In this document: positions 1 to 4,807 of the stretch, in pieces
Position numbering within the stretch: position 1 is the stretch's first letter
Layout: every line of letters begins with the position of its first letter
NCBI RefSeq assembly: GCF_902490045.1
Contig: NZ_CABUCJ010000153.1
Location: 1-5,011 of the forward strand
DNA from: an uncultured Anaerotruncus sp.
Lineage (GTDB): Bacteria; Bacillota; Clostridia; Oscillospirales; Ruminococcaceae
Reading direction: 5' to 3'
DNA: 5,011 nt
Program-made: the position numbers and the translations under genes
Notes under the pieces: generated by a model
Told to the model about the DNA's origin: nothing
Seen by the model: the letters and a program-made list of their open reading frames with translations, nothing else
The model's database searches: none

Positions 1-15
1 TACTCCCGGGGGTTT

Positions 16-45
16 CTCAAGGGGACTGGCGGAAGTCCCCTTGAG
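16..45. repeat. perfect 12-bp inverted repeat, 6-nt loop
   Basis: Arms 16-27 (CTCAAGGGGACT) and 34-45 are exact reverse complements around a GGCGGA loop. No T-run follows on either strand (the minus side continues AAACCCCC), so it is not a canonical intrinsic terminator. It lies about 160 nt beyond the ilvE stop and could cap or stabilise the ilvE mRNA 3' end, or be a dispersed REP/MITE-like unit; that role is inferred. Confidence 0.75.
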
Positions 46-57
46 CGCCCTTCTTTG

Positions 58-87
58 GTTCCTTTCTTGGGCGATCAAGAAAGGAAC
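58..87. repeat. second perfect 12-bp inverted repeat, 6-nt loop
   Basis: Arms 58-69 (GTTCCTTTCTTG) and 76-87 (CAAGAAAGGAAC) match perfectly around a GGCGAT loop. Geometry (12-6-12) and the GGCG loop start are the same as in the hairpin at 16-45, although the arm sequences differ. CGCCC at 46-50 can alternatively pair with GGGCG at 69-73, so two mutually exclusive folds are possible. No T-tract follows on either strand. Confidence 0.75.
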
Positions 88-92
88 TCGCC

Positions 93-194
93 GCCGGTCG
101 ACTACCGGCAAACTTCGCCGCTCACTGAGCGGTAAAGCTAAAACCATCGCCGGGGGCGGGCCGCTGACAAGCTCCGCCGCTCACGAGCGGCAAA
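93..194. repeat. cluster of short palindromes with an imperfect direct repeat
   Basis: Three small hairpins lie between ilvE and the two larger ones: GCCGGT/ACCGGC at 93-98 and 104-109; CCGCTCA/TGAGCGG at 118-124 and 126-132; GCCGCTC/GAGCGGC at 176-182 and 185-191. The last two belong to an imperfect direct repeat, 113-136 and 172-194, which differ by two substitutions and one base of length. Together with the two hairpins to the left, this is all that the gene-free stretch 1-203 contains. It looks like a degenerate intergenic repeat array. Confidence 0.6.
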
Positions 195-203
195 TCAAAG
201 CAA

Positions 204-1274
204 TCAGCAGCAGGGCGTGATCCACCCGAACGGATCGGGGATGCGTCCCCACTGGATATCGGTGATCGTGTCGTAGAGCTTCTGGCTGATCGCACCGATC
301 TTGCCCTCGTTGATGACGGTGACGGTATCGCCGCACTTGAGCTCGCCGATGGGCGAGATGACGGCGGCGGTGCCGGTGCCCCACGCCTCTTCGAGCTTGC
401 CCGCCTTGGCGGCGCTTTCGAGCTCATCGATCGAGAGCTTGCGTTCGGAGACGTTCATCCCCCACGACCGGAGCAGCTGGATGACCGATTTGCGGGTGAT
501 GCCGGGCAGGATGCTGCCGTCGAGCTCCGGGGTGACGATCTCGCCGTCGATCTTGAAGAAGACGTTCATCGAGCCGACTTCCTCGACGTATTTGCGCTCG
601 ACCGCGTCGAGCCACAGCACCTGGGAGTAGCCCTGTTTCTCGGCCTCCTCCTGCGCGATGAGGCTGGCGGCGTAGTTGCCGCCCGTCTTGTAGGCGCCCA
701 TGCCGCCCTGGGAGGCCGCGCGGACGTATTTTGTCTCGACGTAGATCTTGACCGGGTCGATGCCGCCCGCGTAATAGGCGCCCGAGGGGGAGAGGATGAC
801 GCAGTAGACATAGTGCGCGGACGGGTGCACGCCCAGCACCGCCTGCGTGGCGACGATGAAGGGGCGGATGTAGAGGGAGGTGTCCGGCGCGGAGGGGACC
901 CAGTCCTTCTCGATGGTGACGAGACGCTTGAGGCCCTCCATCAGCAGCTCCTCGTCCATTTTCGGGATGACGAGGCGCTCGCAGGAGGTGTTCAGTCGCT
1001 TGAAGTTCTGGCCGGGACGGAAGAACTGGATCTTTCCGTCTGCGGTGCGGTAGGCCTTCATGCCCTCAAAGACCTCCTGCGCGTAGTGCAGACAGGAGCA
1101 GGCCGGGTCCATCGGGATGGGGCCGTAGGGAACGATGCGCGGGTCGTGCCAGCCCTGCCCGTCGTCGTAGTCCATCAGGAACATGTGGTCGGTAAAGATA
1201 TGACCGAAGCCGAGGTTGTTCTCATCGGGCTTCTGTCTGGGATGATCGGTCAGCGTGACCTTGATCTCCATCAT
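204..1274 (-). CDS. ilvE: branched-chain amino acid aminotransferase
   Basis: A 356-residue fold-type IV PLP enzyme that reversibly transfers the amino group between glutamate and the 2-oxo acids of leucine, isoleucine and valine, in the cytoplasm. Visible family motifs are YIRPF (135-139), the PLP lysine K196 in GAYKTGGNYAAS, EVGSMN (232-237) and the phosphate-binding GTGTAA (299-304). Length and motifs fit the long BCAT branch (mammalian and Bacillus YbgE/YwaA type) rather than the roughly 310-residue E. coli type. The mammalian redox CxxC after GTGTA is absent (ISPI here). The frame stays open to 1391, but ATG 1274 is chosen because AAGGAG at 1284-1289 lies 9 nt upstream and the promoter lies between the two starts. 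A second ATG follows directly at 1271. It is transcribed separately from gdhA. D-amino acid transaminase and aminodeoxychorismate lyase share the fold but are shorter and lack these motifs. Confidence 0.95.
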   Translation of the reverse strand: MMEIKVTLTDHPRQKPDENNLGFGHIFTDHMFLMDYDDGQGWHDPRIVPYGPIPMDPACSCLHYAQEVFEGMKAYRTADGKIQFFRPGQNFKRLNTSCERLVIPKMDEELLMEGLKRLVTIEKDWVPSAPDTSLYIRPFIVATQAVLGVHPSAHYVYCVILSPSGAYYAGGIDPVKIYVETKYVRAASQGGMGAYKTGGNYAASLIAQEEAEKQGYSQVLWLDAVERKYVEEVGSMNVFFKIDGEIVTPELDGSILPGITRKSVIQLLRSWGMNVSERKLSIDELESAAKAGKLEEAWGTGTAAVISPIGELKCGDTVTVINEGKIGAISQKLYDTITDIQWGRIPDPFGWITPCC

Positions 1275-1283
1275 TGGTAAACA

Positions 1284-1289
1284 CTCCTT
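1284..1289 (-). promoter_or_regulatory. ilvE ribosome binding site
   Basis: The minus strand reads AAGGAG, part of AAAAAAGGAGTG, 9 nt before ATG 1274 and 12 nt before ATG 1271. It fixes the start downstream of the upstream in-frame ATG codons, which lack such a site. Confidence 0.8.
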
Positions 1290-1326
1290 TTTTCTCCCCG
1301 GTAATACGGTTTTCTGTATGGTTCCC

Positions 1327-1355
1327 ATCATAGCACGGAAGCAGTTCCGTGTCAA
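1327..1355 (-). promoter_or_regulatory. sigma-A promoter of ilvE with a palindrome in the spacer
   Basis: On the minus strand TTGACA (1350-1355) is followed after exactly 17 nt by TATGAT (1327-1332): a perfect -35 and a -10 with one mismatch to TATAAT. A T-run just upstream of the -35 resembles an UP element. The expected start is near 1320, giving a leader of about 45 nt, too short for a T-box or other large riboswitch. The spacer contains CACGGAA-CTGC-TTCCGTG (1334-1351), a perfect inverted repeat placed where a repressor would block RNA polymerase. The promoter call is strong; the operator is inference. Confidence 0.85.
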
Positions 1356-1403
1356 AAAAAATCCTGAAAATTTGTCAGATGCCACAAACATCCGGCGGTA
1401 TGG

Positions 1404-1437
1404 AAACAGGCTGCCGGAAAGGAATTCCGGCAGCCTG
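1404..1437 (-). terminator. hairpin terminator of gdhA
   Basis: Perfect 13-bp arms, 1407-1419 and 1425-1437 (CAGGCTGCCGGAA on the plus strand), with a 5-nt loop, start about 35 nt after the gdhA stop. On the minus strand the stem is followed by TTTCCATA, a short T-run, so termination may be partial and some read-through into ilvE is possible. Confidence 0.7.
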
Positions 1438-1472
1438 ATCGTTTCTCATCCGCTGTGCGGGACCCGTTTCGC

Positions 1473-2828
1473 TCAGTAGGCGACGCCCTGCCACTTCATC
1501 GCGTCGGCGATCTTCATGAAGCCGGCGATGTTCGCGCCCATCACGAGGTTGCCCTCGGCGCCGAACTCCTTCGACGCGCCGTACACGTTGTGGAAGATGT
1601 TCTCCATGATGCTCTTGAGCTTGGCGTCGACCTCCTCGGCCGTCCAGGAATAGCGCGCCGAGTTCTGGCACATCTCCAGGCCGCTGACCGCCACGCCGCC
1701 CGCGTTGGCCGCCTTCGCCGGTCCAAACATCACGCCGCTCTTCTGGAAGATCTCGACCGCCTCGGGGGTGCTGGGCATGTTCGCACCCTCGCAGACCGCC
1801 ATCACGCCGTTCGCGACGAGCGCCCGCGCGGCCTCCGCGTCGATCTCGTTCTGGGTCGCGCAGGGCAGCGCGACGTCGCACTTGACCGTCCAGATGCCCT
1901 TGCAGCCCTCGTGGTACTCGGCGCCGGGCACCCGCGCGGCATACTCCTTGATGCGGGCGCGCTCGACCTCCTTGATCTGCTTGACGACGTCGAGCTTGAT
2001 GCCGTCCTTGTCGTAGATGTAGCCGTTGGAGTCGTACATGGCGACGACCTTCGCGCCCATCTCCTGCGCCTTTTCGCAGGCGTAGATGGCCACGTTGCCC
2101 GAACCGGAGATGACGACCGTCTTGCCCGCGAGGGAGTCGTTCTTCATCGATTTGAGCATCTGCTGGGTGAAGTAGAGCAGGCCGTAGCCGGTGGCCTGCG
2201 GGCGGATGAGGGAGCCGCCGTAGGAGAGGCTCTTGCCGGTCAGCACGCCGGTGAACTCGTTGCGCAGGCGCTTATACTGGCCGTAGAGGTAGCCGATCTC
2301 CCGCGCGCCCACGCCGATGTCGCCCGCCGGGACGTCGGTATCCGGGCCGATATGGCGGTAGAGCTCGGTCATGAAGCTCTGGCAGAAGCGCATGATCTCC
2401 CCGTCGCTCTTGCCCTTGGGGTCGAAGTCGGAACCGCCCTTGCCGCCGCCCATCGGCAGCCCGGTCAGCGAATTCTTGAAGCACTGCTCAAAGCCGAGGA
2501 ACTTGATGACCGAGGCGCAGACGCTCGGATGGAACCGCAGGCCGCCCTTGTAGGGGCCGATCGCGGAGTTGTACTGGACGCGGAAGCCGCGGTTGACCTG
2601 GACATTGCCTTCGTCATCCACCCACGAGACGCGGAACTGGATGAACCGCTCGGGCTCGACGATGCGGTCGATGATCCCCGCTTTTACAAGGTCGGGGCGC
2701 TGGGCCACGACCGGCTCGAACGACTCAAGGACCTCCTTGACCGCCTGCAAAAACTCCGGCTCGTTCGGGTTGCGCCTGCATACGGTGTCGTAGACGCCCT
2801 GCAGATATGTACTTTGAAAGGTTGACAT
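1473..2828 (-). CDS. gdhA: NADP-type glutamate dehydrogenase
   Basis: A 451-residue cytoplasmic hexameric-type enzyme that aminates 2-oxoglutarate with ammonia to glutamate; length is normal for the about 450-residue bacterial family. The N-terminal domain carries GPYKGGLRFHP (91-101, substrate lysine K94), K118, catalytic K130 in LPMGGGKGGSDFDPKG, and D170 in PAGDIGVG. The Rossmann domain has GSGNVA (242-247) followed by an acidic/polar D266-S267 after strand 2, as in E. coli GdhA, which favours NADP over NAD. S382 in VSGLEM contacts the substrate in homologues. ATG 2828 has AAGGGGG (2836-2842) 7 nt upstream. The hairpin after the stop separates it from ilvE, which consumes its product glutamate. 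Coenzyme preference is inferred from motif similarity, not proven. Confidence 0.96.
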   Translation of the reverse strand: MSTFQSTYLQGVYDTVCRRNPNEPEFLQAVKEVLESFEPVVAQRPDLVKAGIIDRIVEPERFIQFRVSWVDDEGNVQVNRGFRVQYNSAIGPYKGGLRFHPSVCASVIKFLGFEQCFKNSLTGLPMGGGKGGSDFDPKGKSDGEIMRFCQSFMTELYRHIGPDTDVPAGDIGVGAREIGYLYGQYKRLRNEFTGVLTGKSLSYGGSLIRPQATGYGLLYFTQQMLKSMKNDSLAGKTVVISGSGNVAIYACEKAQEMGAKVVAMYDSNGYIYDKDGIKLDVVKQIKEVERARIKEYAARVPGAEYHEGCKGIWTVKCDVALPCATQNEIDAEAARALVANGVMAVCEGANMPSTPEAVEIFQKSGVMFGPAKAANAGGVAVSGLEMCQNSARYSWTAEEVDAKLKSIMENIFHNVYGASKEFGAEGNLVMGANIAGFMKIADAMKWQGVAY

Positions 2829-2908
2829 GATAATTCCCCCTTATCGAATTACATCCATCCGGCCCATTCTGGTTTCCGCACCGGCGGGCCGCGTATCAGA
2901 TATTCTTT

Positions 2909-2937
2909 ATTATAATGAATTATTTGCAGCGATGCAA
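2909..2937 (-). promoter_or_regulatory. sigma-A promoter of gdhA
   Basis: The minus strand has a perfect TATAAT (-10, 2909-2914) with TTGCAT (2932-2937) 17 nt upstream, a weak -35. The expected start is near 2902, giving a leader of about 70 nt. The weak -35 overlaps an inverted repeat TTGCA-GCGA-TGCAA (2924-2937), and another TTGCA lies at 2946-2950, which suggests a regulated promoter. Confidence 0.7.
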
Positions 2938-3016
2938 TATAAATGTTGCAAAAAAATGGTCTTTTTTCAAAGTTTTCACGTTTTTTATATGATCTTTGCA
3001 GGATTGACGGACAAGG

Positions 3017-3045
3017 TTGACGGATTCGTGCGTTTGGCGTATACT
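3017..3045 (+). promoter_or_regulatory. sigma-A promoter of rnpB
   Basis: TTGACG (3017-3022), a 17-nt spacer and TATACT (3040-3045) make a strong promoter whose start would fall near 3052, where the RNase P RNA P1 helix begins. The octamer TTGACGGA occurs twice, at 3004 and 3017; only the second has a matching -10. The AT-rich stretch 2938-3000 upstream may act as an UP element and is shared with the divergent gdhA promoter. Confidence 0.85.
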
Positions 3046-3051
3046 GAAGCC

Positions 3052-3424
3052 AGTGTAGAGAGCGCGTTGGACAGCGGCGCGGCCCCGTTTCGGCGGGGAC
3101 GTGAGGAAAGTCCGGGCTTCACAGGGCGGGATACCTGCTAACGGCAGGCCGGGGCGACCCGAGGGAAAGTGCAACAGAAAGATACCGCCATCGCATCACG
3201 GGGGCTTCCCCCGCGGACGGTGGTAAGGATGGAAAGGCGAGGTAAGAGCTCACCGGGGCGCGGGTAACCGCGCCGCCATGTAAACCCTATCCGAAGCAAC
3301 GCCAGCTGGGACGATGCGGCGGCCCGCCGGGTCCCGAAAGGCGGCTTGAGCCGCGCGGCGACGCGCGGCCCAGAAAGATCGTTGTCCACGACAGAACCCG
3401 GCTTACAGACGCCCTCTCTGCGCA
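3052..3424 (+). ncRNA. rnpB: RNase P RNA, type A
   Basis: The catalytic RNA of RNase P, which removes 5' leaders from pre-tRNAs. Conserved cores are visible: GAGGAAAGTCCGGGC (3103-3117, P4 5' strand), AGTGCAACAGAAAGATACC (3169-3187), GGTAAGAGCTCACC (3241-3254), and CCACGACAGAACCCGGCTT (3387-3405, P4 3' strand and flank). P1 forms from 3053-3068 with 3408-3423, including AGAGAG (3057-3062) with CTCTCT (3414-3419) and a C-C mismatch. GGGT at 3329-3332 sits where the L15 GGU that binds the tRNA CCA end is expected. The arrangement resembles E. coli M1 RNA, hence type A, as in most Clostridia. Ends are estimated from the promoter and P1 pairing. Reading frames crossing this gene are not considered coding. 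Confidence 0.97.
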
Positions 3425-3459
3425 AAAAAGCGCCCGCAGGTAACTGCGGGCGCTTTTTT
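3424..3459 (+). terminator. intrinsic terminator of rnpB
   Basis: A perfect 16-bp stem (3424-3439 with 3444-3459), GC-rich in the centre with A6 and T6 at the ends, closed by a GTAA (GNRA-type) tetraloop. It begins where the RNase P RNA P1 helix ends. Its symmetric A/T tails would also allow termination on the minus strand. Confidence 0.95.
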
Positions 3460-3460
3460 G

Positions 3461-3490
3461 GACATATCCTCCGGCGGGCGGGCATACCCT
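3461..3490 (+). promoter_or_regulatory. possible sigma-E-type promoter of the bofA-like gene
   Basis: Directly after the rnpB terminator, GACATATC (3461-3468), 14 nt, then CATACCCT (3483-3490). This resembles the mother-cell sigma-E consensus of Bacillus (-35 about -mATATT, -10 CATACA-T, spacer 13-15); bofA is a sigma-E gene in B. subtilis. The start would be near 3497, downstream of ATG 3494, which supports the TTG start at 3524. The match is imperfect and rests on inspection only. Confidence 0.45.
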
Positions 3491-3510
3491 GTAATGGAAA
3501 CCAAAAGCCC

Positions 3511-3517
3511 GGAGGTG
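3511..3517 (+). promoter_or_regulatory. ribosome binding site fixing the TTG start of the bofA-like gene
   Basis: GGAGGTG is a near-perfect anti-16S match. From GGAGG (3511-3515) there are 8 nt to TTG 3524. The upstream in-frame ATG codons at 3458 (inside the rnpB terminator) and 3494 have no such site. Confidence 0.8.
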
Positions 3518-3523
3518 AAACGA

Positions 3524-3784
3524 TTGGCGCACTTCATCCTGACCGCCGCCGCGGGCGCCGTCTGCCTTGTCATGCCGGTCGCCCTGTGGCGCTCCCGGCA
3601 CTTTCTCCGTTCCCTCTGCTTCTCCGCCCTCACCGGCAACGCCGCCCTCCTTGCCGTCTGCTGGTCCGGGAGCTTCACCGGAATCGTCCTCTCCCCCAAC
3701 CTCTTCACCGTCGGGACCGCCACGCTGCTCGGCCTGCCCGGCGTGATCTCCCTGCTCTTCGTCAAGTTGATTTTCGGCGTATAA
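3524..3784 (+). CDS. bofA: BofA-like pro-sigma-K processing inhibitor
   Basis: With the TTG start the product is 86 residues, almost the 87 of B. subtilis BofA. It is very hydrophobic, with segments at about 4-22, 28-47 and 58-83. The C-terminal stretch 59-86 (NLFTVGTATLLGLPGV then SLLFVKLIFGV) matches the BofA hallmark, an Asn-Leu pair and a hydrophobic run leading to LG-(I/L)-PG. In Bacillus, BofA sits in the membrane around the forespore with SpoIVFA and holds the protease SpoIVFB inactive until sigma-K must be released. The usual recR neighbour is absent; here the gene follows rnpB. The identification rests mainly on the C-terminal motif and length; the function in this organism is inferred, and no SpoIVFB or sigK is in view. 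A frame extension back to 3458 is rejected because it overlaps the terminator. Confidence 0.72.
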   Translation: MAHFILTAAAGAVCLVMPVALWRSRHFLRSLCFSALTGNAALLAVCWSGSFTGIVLSPNLFTVGTATLLGLPGVISLLFVKLIFGV

Positions 3785-3795
3785 GGGCGTATAAT
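3767..3795 (+). promoter_or_regulatory. sigma-A promoter of the GNAT gene
   Basis: TTGATT (3767-3772), a 17-nt spacer and a perfect TATAAT (3790-3795). The -35 lies inside the last codons of the bofA-like gene and the -10 just after its stop. The expected start near 3802 gives a leader of about 28 nt, so the acetyltransferase need not depend on the sporulation gene upstream. Confidence 0.75.
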
Positions 3796-3829
3796 GGTCC
3801 GGTGAACGTTTCATTTACCGGGAGGAGCT

Positions 3830-4258
3830 ATGGAGATTCGATTTTTTGACGGCACGGACAACCTCTCCGACGCGCTGTGGGTGCGCGACGAGGTCTTCAC
3901 AAAGGAACAGGGCTTCACCATCCCCGACGAGGACGAGTTCGACGCGGTGTCGCGGCACATGGTCGTCTACCGGGAGGGCCGGCCCGCCGCGACGGGGCGG
4001 GTCTACTGCGACGCGGACGGGACGACCTTCCACATCGGGCGCATCGCGGTGCGCAGGGCCTTCCGCGGCGGGCAGCTCGGGCGGCTGCTGATGGAGCGGC
4101 TCGAGGCCGCGGCGCGTGAGCGGGGCGCCAAAAAGATCGTCGTGGGCGCGCAGCTCTACGCCATCCCCTTCTATGAGAAGTGCGGCTACCGACCGACGGG
4201 GGAGCGGTTCTTTGAGGAATTCTGCGAACACGAGACGCTCGTCAAGGAGTTCGCCTGA
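3830..4258 (+). CDS. GNAT family N-acetyltransferase
   Basis: A 142-residue single-domain protein expected to transfer an acetyl group from acetyl-CoA to an unknown amine. The N-terminal part VRDEVFTKEQGF (18-29), then acidic residues and RHMVVY (42-47), is typical of the ElaA/YjcF-like branch. GRVYC and HIGRIAVRRAFRG (68-80) form the central sheet and motif A; AQLYAIPFYEKCGY (107-120) is motif B, with Y115 at the usual general-acid position. The CoA pyrophosphate loop is RGGQLG (79-84), where the second glycine of the usual RxxGxG is Gln82, a small oddity. ATG 3830 follows GGAGG (3821-3825) by 4 nt, rather close. It has its own promoter and is convergent with secG. Family confidence is high; the substrate cannot be told from sequence. 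Confidence 0.92.
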   Translation: MEIRFFDGTDNLSDALWVRDEVFTKEQGFTIPDEDEFDAVSRHMVVYREGRPAATGRVYCDADGTTFHIGRIAVRRAFRGGQLGRLLMERLEAAARERGAKKIVVGAQLYAIPFYEKCGYRPTGERFFEEFCEHETLVKEFA

Positions 4259-4271
4259 GCATCCCTGGCAC

Positions 4272-4303
4272 AAAAAAACGCCCGGCCGTTTGGCCGGGCG
4301 TTT
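4272..4303. terminator. bidirectional terminator between the GNAT gene and secG
   Basis: A perfect 12-bp stem (4276-4287 with 4292-4303, core CGCCCGGCC) and GTTT loop. On the minus strand it runs into seven Ts (complement of 4272-4278), a strong terminator for secG 13 nt after its stop. On the plus strand the tail is only TTTATCC, weaker but well placed 17 nt after the acetyltransferase stop. Confidence 0.9.
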
Positions 4304-4316
4304 ATCCGCAAATGAC

Positions 4317-4568
4317 TTATTTCATCGCGTAGCTGATGAGATAGACCGCGAGCGTGATGACCACAAACGCAATCCCCGAATACTTGGTGACGCGGACCAT
4401 GGTCGCCTGCATCGAACGGTTTTTGTTCTTCCCGAGATAAGACGATTCATTCGAGCCGGCAAGCGCGTTCAGGCCGTTGCCCTTGCCCTCCTGAAACATG
4501 ACCGTCACGGTAATCACAACAGCGGCAATCATAATCAGGACGCCGCCGATGATTTCAATCGCATTCAT
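4317..4568 (-). CDS. secG: preprotein translocase subunit SecG
   Basis: An 83-residue inner-membrane protein, the small non-essential partner of SecYE that assists SecA-driven protein export. It has two membrane helices (about 5-25 and 64-81) joined by a polar loop with the family's FQEGKGNGLNALAGS (25-39), followed by a GKNKNR stretch (46-51). Length is normal (about 75-85). ATG 4568 is preceded by GGAGGT (4578-4583) with a 9-nt spacer; the frame runs back to 4619, but that ATG lies in the promoter. In many Firmicutes secG precedes rnr and smpB; here it stands alone, convergent with the acetyltransferase and closed by its own terminator. Confidence 0.93.
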   Translation of the reverse strand: MNAIEIIGGVLIMIAAVVITVTVMFQEGKGNGLNALAGSNESSYLGKNKNRSMQATMVRVTKYSGIAFVVITLAVYLISYAMK

Positions 4569-4609
4569 CCTTTTTTTACCTCCGATTCCTGAGTACTCCA
4601 ACTCGTAAT

Positions 4610-4638
4610 ATGATAGCATAATCGCCCTTTCAATGCAA
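4610..4638 (-). promoter_or_regulatory. sigma-A promoter of secG
   Basis: On the minus strand TTGCAT (4633-4638), 17 nt and TATCAT (4610-4615). The expected start near 4603 gives a leader of about 35 nt. The -35 is weak and identical to that of gdhA. CCCTT/AAGGG (4626-4630 and 4638-4642 on the plus strand) form a small inverted repeat around it. Confidence 0.6.
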
Positions 4639-4741
4639 GGGTTTCAAATAATTTTTTCCGTTTTGCATCTTTTCACGCGCCGGGCACATACTAAAAACGG
4701 TTTTTACCTCGAAATTGCGTTTGCACGGGGCGGAAAACCCG

Positions 4742-4776
4742 AGCCGGACGGGCCTCCCGTCCGGCTTTTGTTTTTT
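4742..4776 (+). terminator. orphan intrinsic terminator, plus strand
   Basis: A perfect 11-bp stem (AGCCGGACGGG at 4742-4752 with 4756-4766), CCT loop, then TTTGTTTTTT on the plus strand. On the minus strand the stem is followed by CGGGTTTT, where the T-run is displaced, so the plus direction fits better. No plus-strand gene lies upstream: secG and its promoter face the other way. It may end a short untranslated RNA starting near 4699, or act weakly for a minus-strand gene beyond the window. Confidence 0.75.
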
Positions 4777-4807
4777 GTGCCGCCCTGCCCCCGGCGGGCT
4801 TTCCGGG

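Noticed and set aside
1..203. Repeat cluster at the left end as a CRISPR array
   Set aside because: Only two imperfect copies of a 23-24-nt palindromic unit, with no further regular units or spacers and no cas genes.
1275..1391. N-terminal extension of ilvE to ATG 1391
   Set aside because: The segment contains the promoter (TTGACA-N17-TATGAT) and the ribosome site; the family N-terminus begins at ATG 1274 or 1271.
1275..1406. T-box or other riboswitch upstream of ilvE
   Set aside because: The predicted leader is only about 45 nt, with no T-box core and no antiterminator/terminator pair between the promoter and the start.
3138..3485. Minus-strand frames across rnpB, and plus-strand frames overlapping its 3' half
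   Set aside because: They lie on the RNase P RNA gene, whose conserved structure accounts for the sequence; the frames result from high GC content.
3458..3523. N-terminal extension of the bofA-like gene to ATG 3458 or ATG 3494
   Set aside because: 3458 is inside the rnpB terminator, neither ATG has a ribosome site, and TTG 3524 has a near-perfect one and gives the family length.
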